Positions 47,114 to 55,201 of a DNA stretch of 64,000 nucleotides are shown here, in pieces; positions within the stretch are counted from its first letter, which is position 1, and each line of letters begins with the position of its first letter. A program made the translations under genes and the position numbers. The stretch is from Clostridia bacterium (lineage in GTDB: Bacteria > Bacillota > Clostridia > Lachnospirales > Lachnospiraceae): assembly GCA_910575725.1 (NCBI GenBank), contig CAJTFE010000017.1, positions 28,800 through 92,799 of the forward strand, in the 5' to 3' direction. The notes beneath the pieces are model-generated. The model searched no databases, was not told the DNA's origin, and worked only from the letters and a program-made list of their open reading frames with translations.

Positions 47114-48116
47114 GGTCTGTCACCTCCTCCACCAGTACATCCTCAATGTTACTTAAATATGTCATGGCTCTTTGCACCATCTCGTCGCCTCCGGTAATAC
47201 CAAGAAGCATATTGCCGTAGGCCTTGTCCCCGATGCTCCGGGTAGAAGCTCCCAGAATGCTTGCCACAACCTGTTCCTCCATAGCCATCTGGGCTATCAG
47301 AGGCGTCTTCGCTGCAAGAGCTCCGCTGAACACCACACGGATCCTCCGCTCTCCCGGCGTCTCCGTCATAATCTCGTCCGCTCCGTCGGGGAATACCAGA
47401 CGCTTGGCCGCTTCGGACTTCGGACTGGAGAATACGGTGCTCACAAGACCTTCCTCCACCACATGTCCGTCATCCAGAATGGCTACATGGCTGCAAATCT
47501 CCTCCACGACGCTCATCTGGTGGGTAATGATAATCACGGTAATGCCAAGTCTTGCATTGATATCCCGAATCAGCTCCAGGATGGAATGCGTGGTCTTAGG
47601 GTCTAAGGCGCTGGTAGCCTCGTCGCAGAGCAGCACCTTGGGCTCTGTGGCCAGGGCTCGTGCAATGGCAATCCGCTGCTGCTGTCCGCCGGAAAGCTGG
47701 GCCGGGTAAGCATTGGCCTTGTCCGGTAAGCCTACGATCTCCAGGAGCTTAAGGGCTCTTTTTTTTGCCTCCGCCTTGTCCACTCCCGCCAGCTCCAGCG
47801 GAAAGCAGATGTTTTTCAGACAGGTTCTCTGCATCAAAAGGTTAAAGCCCTGGAAAATCATGGTTATCTCCCGGCGCACCTTCCGAAGCTCAGCCATGGA
47901 AAGGCTGCCCATATCGCAGCCGTCAATGAGTACGGTGCCCTCTGTAGGGCGCTCCAGCATATTCATGCAGCGGACCAGGGTGCTTTTTCCCGCGCCGCTC
48001 ATACCGATGATTCCATAGATGTCCCCGTCGCTGATGGTAAGATTTACGTTCTTTAAGGCCTCCACTTTTCCGTCTGCTGTCTCAAATTCTTTGAAAAGAT
48101 TCTTTATCTCAATCAT
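47106..48116 (-). CDS. metN: Methionine ABC transporter ATPase MetN
   Basis: A 336-residue ATPase starting at ATG 48116 after GGAGG. Walker A (GMSGAGKST), signature LSGGQQQRIAIARAL and Walker B (VLLCDEATSALDP) are complete. The C-terminal NIL domain (residues about 265-336) is present, as in other MetN, and probably binds methionine for trans-inhibition. It follows metQ after a 125-base spacer with a terminator-like hairpin. The subunit itself is not permuted. Confidence 0.96.
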   Translation of the reverse strand: MIEIKNLFKEFETADGKVEALKNVNLTISDGDIYGIIGMSGAGKSTLVRCMNMLERPTEGTVLIDGCDMGSLSMAELRKVRREITMIFQGFNLLMQRTCLKNICFPLELAGVDKAEAKKRALKLLEIVGLPDKANAYPAQLSGGQQQRIAIARALATEPKVLLCDEATSALDPKTTHSILELIRDINARLGITVIIITHQMSVVEEICSHVAILDDGHVVEEGLVSTVFSSPKSEAAKRLVFPDGADEIMTETPGERRIRVVFSGALAAKTPLIAQMAMEEQVVASILGASTRSIGDKAYGNMLLGITGGDEMVQRAMTYLSNIEDVLVEEVTDHV

Positions 48117-48139
48117 AAAACCTCCGGACAAGGGAAAAA

Positions 48140-48207
48140 GCCGGGAATTCCGCACACAATGTGCGGAAACAACTGGCGGAACAGTCGCGCGTGAACAGCA
48201 GCCCGGC
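48140..48207 (-). terminator. Intercistronic terminator-like hairpin between metQ and metN
   Basis: On the minus strand GCCGGG (48207-48202) pairs with CCCGGC (48145-48140) and is followed by TTTTTCCC. An inner TTTCCGCACA/TGTGCGGAA hairpin lies in the loop. The site could reduce transcription into metNI and leave more mRNA for the binding protein. Confidence 0.6.
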
Positions 48208-48241
48208 ATTTTCCTCTTCTTATGTATTTACTGCAATAGCT

Positions 48242-49093
48242 CTATTTGATAGCATCCAGGCTGGTCTGCCTGCCGCCGTACAGTCCGATGGGCTCTACAT
48301 GCACGGCAGAGGCAGATACCAGATGGGTTCCGTTTTCTGCATTGAAATCATCCAGATACGGCGTGTGCTGGAAGTAGTTGGCGTCTACCTCTCCGCTTTC
48401 TACCACATTGTTGGGCTGTACGTAATCGGTGTACTCAATGATATCCAGGGTAATGTCTTTTTCCGCCAGGATTTCCTGGGCTGCCTTTAAGATCTCTGCA
48501 TGAGGCGTGGGGGAAGCCGCCACGGTAATGGTAGTTCCTGCCAAGGCCGCATAGTCAAGAGAGGCGTCAAAGCCGTCGGTGGGGGCGTCCACGGTGCTTA
48601 CTACTGCGCCCTCATATTTTTCGGTGATGTAGTCGGCCACCTTCTGGCTCTCCAGGGCAGCGACCAGGGCTTTGATCCCATCGGAGGACTCATTTCCCTC
48701 CTTTACTGCCAGAATGTTGCTGTATGCAGAGGAGGATCCCTCGATGGCAAGGGCGTCTGACATGGGGTTTAACTCTGCCTCAATGGCGTAGTTGGAGTTG
48801 ATAACCGCATAGTCTACGTCCTGCAGTACGTTTGGAAGCTGGGCCGCCTCTACCTCCTTGAAGGTAATATTGTAGGGGTTGTCCTGGATGTCCTTAATGG
48901 TGGCGGTGATGCCTGCGCCGTCCTTTAAGGTGATGTAGCCCTGTTCCTGCAAAAGCAAGAGAGCCCGGGCCTCGTTGGTTGTATCGTTGGGTACGGCGAT
49001 GGTTAAGCCGCCGCTTTTTTTGCATGCTGTCAAGGAAACTGCAAGGGTCAGCACTACGGCTGTGGTTACCAGTGTCTTTACAAGCTTTTTCAT
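48242..49093 (-). CDS. metQ: Circularly permuted MetQ/NlpA-type methionine-binding lipoprotein
   Basis: A 283-residue lipoprotein starting at ATG 49093 after AAAAAGGAG; the lipobox is SLTAC (Cys24). Residues 30-165 (LTIAVPNDTTNEARALLLLQ onward) correspond to what is normally the C-terminal half. Residues 187-283 (TVAASPTPHAEIL, YTDYVQPNN, GEVDANYFQH, HVEPIGLY, SLDAIK) are normally the N-terminal half. A linker of about 22 residues joins them. In E. coli MetQ the order is the opposite, and SLDEL is followed directly by VAVPND. The ends match this natural junction precisely. The protein should still bind methionine, since the ligand sits between the lobes. Confidence 0.93.
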   Translation of the reverse strand: MKKLVKTLVTTAVVLTLAVSLTACKKSGGLTIAVPNDTTNEARALLLLQEQGYITLKDGAGITATIKDIQDNPYNITFKEVEAAQLPNVLQDVDYAVINSNYAIEAELNPMSDALAIEGSSSAYSNILAVKEGNESSDGIKALVAALESQKVADYITEKYEGAVVSTVDAPTDGFDASLDYAALAGTTITVAASPTPHAEILKAAQEILAEKDITLDIIEYTDYVQPNNVVESGEVDANYFQHTPYLDDFNAENGTHLVSASAVHVEPIGLYGGRQTSLDAIK

Positions 49094-49130
49094 AATGTGT
49101 TCTCCTTTTTGATTTATTTTAATCATATGA

Positions 49131-49160
49131 AAAAGGGAAGCCTCCAACAAAGCTTCCCTT
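49131..49160 (-). terminator. Intrinsic terminator in the metQ leader (attenuator)
   Basis: On the minus strand AAGGGAAGC (49160-49152) pairs with GCTTCCCTT (49141-49133) over nine bases and runs into TTTTT. It lies between the leader peptide and metQ. The upstream arm can instead pair, over about seven positions, with leader bases 49219-49213. Confidence 0.85.
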
Positions 49161-49204
49161 CTCAATCATTCTTGAGTGCGGCCTCGCTGAATGGGACCGC
49201 TCCT

Positions 49205-49306
49205 TTACGGATAGAAAGCGTGTTGGAAATCAGCATGGCAAAGCATGCACATGGGGCACATGTACATCTCCATGGTATGCATAGCATGAATGCTGCTCTC
49301 TCTCAT
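49205..49306 (-). CDS. Met/Cys-rich 33-residue leader peptide of the met operon
   Basis: ATG 49306 follows AAAAAGGAG at seven bases; TAA lies at 49205. Of 33 residues, seven are Met (positions 1, 9, 12, 14, 16, 19 and 21) and three Cys (17, 20 and 23), with several His. The Met codons cluster in the middle, followed by a downstream part that overlaps a possible antiterminator strand. This is the composition expected of an attenuation leader that senses charged tRNA-Met. The CxxCxxC-H spacing also allows a metal-binding micropeptide as an alternative. Confidence 0.75.
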   Translation of the reverse strand: MRESSIHAMHTMEMYMCPMCMLCHADFQHAFYP

Positions 49307-49340
49307 GGCGCTCTCCTTTTTTACAATTAAAACTGGTTTG

Positions 49341-49369
49341 ATTATAGTGCATAATGCTTTAGAAGTCAA
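49341..49369 (-). promoter_or_regulatory. Promoter of the met leader and operon
   Basis: On the minus strand TTGACT (49369-49364), a 17-base spacer and TATAAT (49346-49341). Transcription should start near 49334, about 28 bases before the leader ATG. No SAM riboswitch or T-box features appear between it and metQ. Confidence 0.85.
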
Positions 49370-49442
49370 TGGGTTTTTGGGAAAAACCGGCTCACATGCC
49401 CCTGTGAAGCTTATTCACACTGCCTCCAAAGGGCAGCGTGGT

Positions 49443-50675
49443 TTACAGCTGATAGGTGGTCAGGATTTTTTTCAGGCACCAGGGGAGGCTTATGGGGTCT
49501 ACCTTGTCAGTTGCCGTGATTGGGTAGATTTGTACAATGTCGCCGTTCAGGTAGTAACGGACGCTTCCTATGATAGTGCCGGGTTCTATGGGGGCGGATA
49601 ATTCTTCGGGCAGGTTGGTTTCTATAGTGATTTGTTCCTGCTCGGACAGAAGGAGCTTCCGGTGCGTAGTTTCAGCCCCGGGGGCTAAAGCAATGTGCGT
49701 ATAGGATTGTTCCTCCAGGCTGCCGCTTTCGGGGATTCCCCCTTTTACCGGGATGGTTCCAAAAGACGGCTCCTCCCAGACGTCCCGGTATTCGTAGTGT
49801 TCCAGGCCGTAGCTCATAAGCTTTCGGGTATCGCTCCACTTATAGCTGCGGTTATTGGGCCAGCCGCAGGCTAAAAGAGCCACAATAAAGGTCCGATCTT
49901 CGCGCTTTAAAGCTCCTACATAGCAGTACCCCGCATTGTTGGTAAAGCCGGTTTTTCCGGAAAGCGCCCCTTCCATCATCGTAAGAAAAGCATTCTTGTT
50001 GCCTACGGTAAAGCTTCTTAAGCCCTCGGTGTCGCCAAAGCTGTAAGAGGAGGTTCGCGTAATCGTAAGAAATTCTTCCCGTTTCGGAGACTGGGTGATG
50101 CAGTAACGCATAGTTTTGGCCAGGTCGGCTGCCGTGGTAGAATGGACGCCGCCTTCATCTGCGGCATCCAGGCCGTTTGGCGTTATGTAATAGGTGTTGT
50201 AGCAGCCGATGTCACGGGCCTTGGCATTCATCATTTCGGCAAAGCCCTCTACAGAGCCTCCTACGTGCTCTGCGATGGCAGCGGCAGAATCATTGTGGGA
50301 TTCCAGCATCAGAGAGTAGAGGAGATCCCCCAGGCGGTACTGCTCTCCTTTGCGGATTCCAAGCTGTACATCCGGCATCCCGGCAGCGTACTGGGATACG
50401 GTGACAATCTCGTCCAGATTGGCATTTTCCAGGGTAACGATAAGCGTCATAATCTTGGTGGTGCTTGCCATGGGCCTTTGTTCATAGCCGTTTTTTTCAA
50501 ATAAAACACGCCCGGAATCGGCATCCATCAATACGGCCGATTGGGCGTATAGTTGTCTTAGCTCGGAAGGGAGCTCTGTTTGTCCTTCCGGGTTTTCTGA
50601 TTCCTGTCCGTAGGCATTTACGGAAAGGCAGAGAATCAATCCAAAGAGCAGCAGAATGGAATATAATTTCTTCAC
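49443..50675 (-). CDS. dacF: D-alanyl-D-alanine carboxypeptidase
   Basis: A 410-residue secreted low-mass penicillin-binding protein with a signal peptide ending near residue 24. The active-site motifs are STTK, SHN and KTG in order (residues about 72-75, 127-129 and 240-242). It trims peptidoglycan stem peptides outside the membrane. A C-terminal domain follows. The class call is firm; dacF rather than dacA naming is a guess from spore-former context. Confidence 0.93.
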   Translation of the reverse strand: MKKLYSILLLFGLILCLSVNAYGQESENPEGQTELPSELRQLYAQSAVLMDADSGRVLFEKNGYEQRPMASTTKIMTLIVTLENANLDEIVTVSQYAAGMPDVQLGIRKGEQYRLGDLLYSLMLESHNDSAAAIAEHVGGSVEGFAEMMNAKARDIGCYNTYYITPNGLDAADEGGVHSTTAADLAKTMRYCITQSPKREEFLTITRTSSYSFGDTEGLRSFTVGNKNAFLTMMEGALSGKTGFTNNAGYCYVGALKREDRTFIVALLACGWPNNRSYKWSDTRKLMSYGLEHYEYRDVWEEPSFGTIPVKGGIPESGSLEEQSYTHIALAPGAETTHRKLLLSEQEQITIETNLPEELSAPIEPGTIIGSVRYYLNGDIVQIYPITATDKVDPISLPWCLKKILTTYQL

Positions 50676-50774
50676 GTGTGAACCAACCTGTACTTTGTTT
50701 CCTTTTATTGTATTCTTAGGGAACCGGATTTATAACACAAGTTCCTTAACATCCATTGCTGGATGTTAACTCCT

Positions 50775-51236
50775 TCAAAGCTTCAGCATCCGAATCTCCG
50801 ACGGATGAAAGCCGTCATTTCCAAACTCCCCTTTCATATCCACAATCATATGAAGCTCCAGATCCGAAAAGCTCCCTTCCCGATCCTGCCCTTCCCCTCC
50901 ATCATCCGGCACATCCCTCACATAAAACTTCGTATCCTCCGTATAAATAACCGGTATCAGATCCGAATCCTTAAGCGGAGCCTTAGAGGAAGGACTGCTG
51001 CTGCTAATCGAACCATCCTCCTGAATCTCCACCTTACACGCAGCCACAAAAAGCTCCCCATCCTCCAGCTTACGCACCTTCCCCCTAAAATCCGCATCAA
51101 TCGCCTCCGCCGTCTCCGAATCCAAAACAGCCCAAGCCCCTTTCTCGCTACACCCCATTACCACAAAAGCCAAAACACAAACGACACCAAACAAAAAAGC
51201 CCGTTTCCAGATCCCATTTCTCATATTGTTCTTCAT
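50775..51236 (-). CDS. Lipoprotein, unknown function
   Basis: A 153-residue secreted protein whose signal peptide ends in the lipobox VVMGC (Cys29). The mature part has ETAEAIDADFRGKV, a Ser-rich stretch and an acidic loop (DDGGEGQDREG). GGAGG lies six bases before ATG 51236. It stands alone between dacF and the repeat at 51418. I do not recognise a family. Confidence 0.75.
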   Translation of the reverse strand: MKNNMRNGIWKRAFLFGVVCVLAFVVMGCSEKGAWAVLDSETAEAIDADFRGKVRKLEDGELFVAACKVEIQEDGSISSSSPSSKAPLKDSDLIPVIYTEDTKFYVRDVPDDGGEGQDREGSFSDLELHMIVDMKGEFGNDGFHPSEIRMLKL

Positions 51237-51417
51237 ATTGTTCCTCCATTTTCGTCATGTACCTTTTCCGCCGCAAATCCCGTATCCGCCAAGAATACAA
51301 TGGAAATCCAGCAGCCATCATCCATCAAGCCCCAATTATACCCAACAAATCTGGAAACAATCTCTAAACCAGAACTTTCACAACCTCCCCCTTTATCCCC
51401 CACCCAAAACCTCCAAA

Positions 51418-51682
51418 GGTGATGTCACAAAATAAGCCGGCAGCCTTTTCCAATATCCAGTGTCCGGCTGTGCGCGAACAGCCTGTCTGAACTTGGCGGA
51501 CAAACGTCCAGAGCCATCAACAGGCGCAGCCTGTCAACCCCCAAAAACGTTAGTCCGCCAAGGGCAGACAGGATGTACGCGAACCGTCCGAACCGTTGTG
51601 ATAAGGAGGGACCCGCAAGGCGGGAGGATTCCTTATTACTGGGGATATGGAAAAGGCTGCCGGCTTATTTTGTGACATCACC
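51418..51682. repeat. MITE-like repeat family C, copy 1 (265 bp)
   Basis: Perfect 34-bp terminal inverted repeats (51418-51451 and 51649-51682) begin GGTGATGTCACAAAATAAG. Inside are the blocks CCAGTGTCCGGCTG, CTGTCTGA, GGCAGACAGGATG and CGAACCGTCCGAAC shared with copy 2 at 59612. An extra hairpin (GGAGGGACCCGC and partner) lies near 51605-51640. It has no gene. It resembles a non-autonomous mobile element. Confidence 0.85.
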
Positions 51683-51702
51683 AGCACAACCCCAAAACCA
51701 CT

Positions 51703-51852
51703 TCACTCCCTTTTCCCACACCCCCCTTTCCCACTGCACCCCGCACATCCGCACCCGCAAGAAGAGCCCCCTCTCCTCTTATTGCGAATCATATATCCCA
51801 CACTCCCCAAAAGGCAAATTACAATAATCAAAACCACAATCACATCCGCCAT
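51703..51852 (-). CDS. FeoB-associated Cys-rich membrane protein
   Basis: A 49-residue protein with one N-terminal membrane helix (MADVIVVLIIVICLLGSVGY) and a Cys/Gly-rich tail (CGCGCAGC and GGCG). It lies 48 bases after feoB. Small proteins of this kind follow feoB in many Firmicutes, probably helping Fe(II) handling. It is too short for automatic gene callers but the context is persuasive. Confidence 0.85.
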   Translation of the reverse strand: MADVIVVLIIVICLLGSVGYMIRNKRRGGSSCGCGCAGCSGKGGCGKRE

Positions 51853-51900
51853 TTAAACCTCTCTCCTTTCCTGTTTCCAGCCTATTTTATACCATAATCC

Positions 51901-54093
51901 CTATAAAAACAATCCACCTACAACATTTACCAGCAGAGCCGCAATATAAGCCGTCGCCATCTGAATCCCCACAGCTTTCCCCGTCTCTTTCCAGGTCTTA
52001 AGCTCCCTCTTCATAGCCCCGACCGCCGCAAAGCAAGGCATACAAAGAAGATTAAACACCATATAAGCATAAGCCGCAGCCTTTGTCTTAATATCATCCT
52101 TCATATGAGGAAGCGCATTCTCATCGCCGCCTTCGAAGAGCACGCCCTCCGAGTAAATATCTGCGGCCGCCTCAGCATCGTACACGCCGCCCTCAAAGCC
52201 AAGCTCTTCCAGCTCTTCCGGAGCATACTGAGAAAAATACTCCTCCAGATACTCCTCTGTCACATCCTCCTCATAAAGCTGGGCAAAGGTAACAACCACA
52301 TTTTCCTTGGCAATCCATCCGGTAACCACACCTACGGCCGGACGCCACTCCCCGAAGCCCAGGGGCTTAAAAACAGGGGCAATCACATTTCCAATGGAGG
52401 CCATAAAGCTGTCATTCATCTCACACATAATGCTTCCATCCTCATTCTCGGCCGCATTCCTTCCATTAAAGGAATCCAGATTGAATCCGGCCAAAAACCA
52501 GATAAGAACCGTGGAGACAAAAATCACCGTTCCGGCCTTCACCGCAAAGCCCTTCACCTTTTCCCAGCCATGAATCAGCACACTCTTCAAGGTCGGAACA
52601 CGGTACTGCGGAAGCTCCATAATAAAATTGGAAGCTCCGTCTTTATAGACAAACTTATTGAGCAGCAGGGACACCAGAATTGCCATCACAATGCTGAAAA
52701 TGTAAACGGAATAAGTCACCAAGGTCTGGTTACTGTCTGCAAACAGTGTAGAAACAAACAGTGCAAATATAGGAAGCTTAGCGCCGCAGGGCATAAAGCC
52801 GGCCAGAATCGCGGTAATCTTCCGATCCTTCTCCGATTCCAGGGTACGCGTCGCCATCACCGCCGGAACGCTGCAGCCAAAGCCCTGGAGCAGCGGAATA
52901 AAGGAACGGCCGGACAGCCCGAAGCGGCGGAAAATGCGATCCAGCACAAAGGCAATCCGCGCCATGTAGCCGCAGTCCTCCAAAAAAGAAATCAGGAGAT
53001 ACAGCACCAATACCAGCGGAATAAAGCCAAGTATCGCCCCAAGTCCTGCCATAATACCGTCAATCACCAGAGAGTACACCCAGGGAGACGCGCTGCCAAG
53101 GAGGCCTTCGATCGCTTCGGTTAAACCGCCCCACAGAGATTCCACCAGACCTGCAAGCCAGATACCGGGACTTGGGATTCCCAGGAAAAGAAAATTTTCA
53201 CTGTTGGTACAAGCAAACAAAAGATACATTATCACCGCAAAAACAGGCAGGGCCAGAATCCGGTTGGTGAGAATTTTATCCAGCTTGTCGGATTTTGTTT
53301 CTACATGACCGGAAGCGGATTTTTTAACGGTATCTTTTACTACTTTCGCTATGTATTGGTAACGCTGATCCGCTATAACTGCTTCCGGATCTGCATCCGT
53401 GCCGCAGGCCTCTTCTATGACTTTTTGAGTCTGGCTTTTCAATTTTTCCGAAAGTCCTGCCGTTATGTTTTCATCATTTTCCAAAAGCTTAACTGCCTTC
53501 CAGGCACTGTCGGATTCTCCGGCAGCTTCCAGGAGCTTTTTTACCTCATCTATGGCTCTTTGAAGCTTTTCATCAAAAATAGGAAGTTCTTTGGGAGGCT
53601 TTTTTGCTCTTGCTCTCTCTGCGGCCTGACTGAGCAGCTCGCCGATGCCTTTGCCGCTGCGCGCCGTAATTGGAACAACCGGGACGCCGAGTATCTGAGA
53701 GAGCTTCTCCGTTTTGATTTGGTCGCCTCTTGCCTCTACCTCGTCCATCATGTTAAGGGCGATGACGGTGGGAACGCCGGTTTCCAGAATCTGCAGGGTC
53801 AGATACAGATTTCGTTCAATGCTGGTTCCGTCTACAATATCAATCACTGCATCGGGTTTTTCTTTTACAAGATAGTCTCTTGCTATGATTTCCTCTGCAG
53901 AATACGGGGACAGAGAATAAGTGCCGGGAAGATCCATGATGTGAAGCTCCTTATCCTTTTTGCAGATGCCCTCTTTTTTGTCTACGGTTACCCCCGGCCA
54001 GTTTCCTACCCGCTGCCGGGAACCGGTTAATTCGTTGAATAAAGTTGTTTTGCCGCAGTTTGGATTGCCTGCAAGCGCAATTGTATAAGACAT
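51901..54093 (-). CDS. feoB: Ferrous iron transporter FeoB
   Basis: A 730-residue membrane GTPase that imports Fe(II). The N-terminal G domain has GNPNCGKTTLFN, GVTVDKKEG, DLPGTYSLSPYS and NMMDEV. An insert helical domain and a multi-helix permease with Gate regions follow (GCSVPAVMATRT; FMPCGAKLPIFA). The C-terminal part is typical of long FeoB. It is the third gene of the feo operon, after two FeoA genes. Confidence 0.96.
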   Translation of the reverse strand: MSYTIALAGNPNCGKTTLFNELTGSRQRVGNWPGVTVDKKEGICKKDKELHIMDLPGTYSLSPYSAEEIIARDYLVKEKPDAVIDIVDGTSIERNLYLTLQILETGVPTVIALNMMDEVEARGDQIKTEKLSQILGVPVVPITARSGKGIGELLSQAAERARAKKPPKELPIFDEKLQRAIDEVKKLLEAAGESDSAWKAVKLLENDENITAGLSEKLKSQTQKVIEEACGTDADPEAVIADQRYQYIAKVVKDTVKKSASGHVETKSDKLDKILTNRILALPVFAVIMYLLFACTNSENFLFLGIPSPGIWLAGLVESLWGGLTEAIEGLLGSASPWVYSLVIDGIMAGLGAILGFIPLVLVLYLLISFLEDCGYMARIAFVLDRIFRRFGLSGRSFIPLLQGFGCSVPAVMATRTLESEKDRKITAILAGFMPCGAKLPIFALFVSTLFADSNQTLVTYSVYIFSIVMAILVSLLLNKFVYKDGASNFIMELPQYRVPTLKSVLIHGWEKVKGFAVKAGTVIFVSTVLIWFLAGFNLDSFNGRNAAENEDGSIMCEMNDSFMASIGNVIAPVFKPLGFGEWRPAVGVVTGWIAKENVVVTFAQLYEEDVTEEYLEEYFSQYAPEELEELGFEGGVYDAEAAADIYSEGVLFEGGDENALPHMKDDIKTKAAAYAYMVFNLLCMPCFAAVGAMKRELKTWKETGKAVGIQMATAYIAALLVNVVGGLFL

Positions 54094-54163
54094 TTTTTCA
54101 CTCCTTTGCTGGAATTTGATGATTCTTTTGTTTTTTACTATGGAACATATTGTAATCCAGGCT

Positions 54164-54385
54164 TTACACCTGAACCTCTATCCGGGCCGCCTCCTCTTTC
54201 CGCAGGCTCAGCTCATAGCCGCGCACGTTGATTTCCACGGGATCGCCCAGGGGAGCTGTTTTAATAACTTTCACGGCTGTTCCGGGAGTGATGCCCATGT
54301 CCATAATTCTGCGTTTTAAGGGGCCTTTCTCGCCGATGGATACTACCTGGCCGGACTGGCCCGGCTTCATTTCTTTTAGTGTCAT
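54164..54385 (-). CDS. feoA: FeoA domain protein (second)
   Basis: A 73-residue SH3-like protein with the FeoA signature (GPLKRRIMDMGITPGTAVKV). FeoA is thought to modulate FeoB on the cytoplasmic side. It lies 70 bases upstream of feoB and after the first FeoA gene. Two consecutive FeoA genes before FeoB are frequent in Clostridia. Confidence 0.9.
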   Translation of the reverse strand: MTLKEMKPGQSGQVVSIGEKGPLKRRIMDMGITPGTAVKVIKTAPLGDPVEINVRGYELSLRKEEAARIEVQV

Positions 54386-54454
54386 ATGTTTTCCTCGCTT
54401 TCTGATTTTGAGTGAATTCGAATTCCGCCCGTCTGCTATAGGGATTTTTCCAAA

Positions 54455-54673
54455 CTAAGCAACCATAATCTGAGAGGCCAGGCCCCGGTTCAGCGCTATG
54501 CGCACACCCTTTACCAGCAAAATAAGACCGCTGGAGTTCTCTCCTATAACCTGTACGTGTTCGCCCTTGACAAATCCCAGCTCCTGCAGGCGGCGTTTTA
54601 CTTCCTCCTTTCCATGAAATGACCGGATTTCTCTTATCTCACCAATCTCCATCATTGCCAATGCCATTTTCAC
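54455..54673 (-). CDS. feoA: FeoA domain protein (first)
   Basis: A 72-residue FeoA-like protein (RRLQELGFVKGEHVQVIGEN). It is the first gene of the operon, about 120 bases downstream of a promoter flanked by Fur-like boxes. It differs clearly from the second FeoA and probably forms a complex with it or with FeoB. Confidence 0.9.
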   Translation of the reverse strand: MKMALAMMEIGEIREIRSFHGKEEVKRRLQELGFVKGEHVQVIGENSSGLILLVKGVRIALNRGLASQIMVA

Positions 54674-54761
54674 TGCTCCCTTCGTTCACATTTGTTTTTG
54701 TGTATGCATGGATTCCGGTTCCTATATTTCTGATCCTACCACTACATATCTTTTTTTCAAT

Positions 54762-54837
54762 TGATAACGACTATCATTTTCTTTGTTATTATATCACGCT
54801 TCCAGGGTTTGTCAATAGTTTTTGATAATAATTCTCA
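54762..54837 (-). promoter_or_regulatory. feo promoter with two Fur-like boxes
   Basis: The promoter on the minus strand is TTGACA (54815-54810), a 16-base spacer and TATAAT (54793-54788). A box TGATAAC-G-ACTATCA lies downstream (54762-54776) and TGATAAT-A-ATTCTCA upstream (54823-54837). Both are 7-1-7 inverted repeats as recognised by Fur-family regulators. Iron repression of the operon is expected. Confidence 0.88.
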
Positions 54838-54841
54838 ATAA

Positions 54842-55201
54842 CATTTTTTATTTCTATCCAGACGTAAAAAAGCTCATAAGTATCACTTGTGGGTACTCCA
54901 TTGACTACTTTATTTCGGGAAATTAAGGACTGACGCTAAAAAAATCAACAACTATTTTGTGAGAAAACAGAGGGAAATACTAACAATATATTGTTCGGTA
55001 CAAGTAAGGACGTATCCTGGCCATTAAGGCAAAATACAGGAAACTAAAAAGATTGGGAATTGTCAAAAACGGATATGTGTAACCAAGAAGAGGAGCCGGT
55101 GGACTTTGTCCGGTAAGTATGATAGACTGTAACTGCAGAGGAATTTTTTCTAAAAAGGTATGAATTCCAAACTTGCGATAAAAAATCAGGGGGGATAAGA
55201 A
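54842..55201 (+). other. Gap before the DUF5105-like lipoprotein
   Basis: About 360 bases without a convincing gene. A stretch near 55012-55080 can be read as the C-terminal tail of a basic protein (IKAKYRKLKRLGIVKNGYV then stop), perhaps a transposase or other remnant, but the frame is short and upstream stops occur. A ribosome site GGGGGG appears at the end, before 55202. Confidence 0.3.

Noticed and set aside
49094..49340. SAM riboswitch or T-box in the metQ leader
   Set aside because: No kink-turn, no T-box sequence and no SAM-I core could be aligned; instead the region contains a translated Met-rich frame and one terminator.
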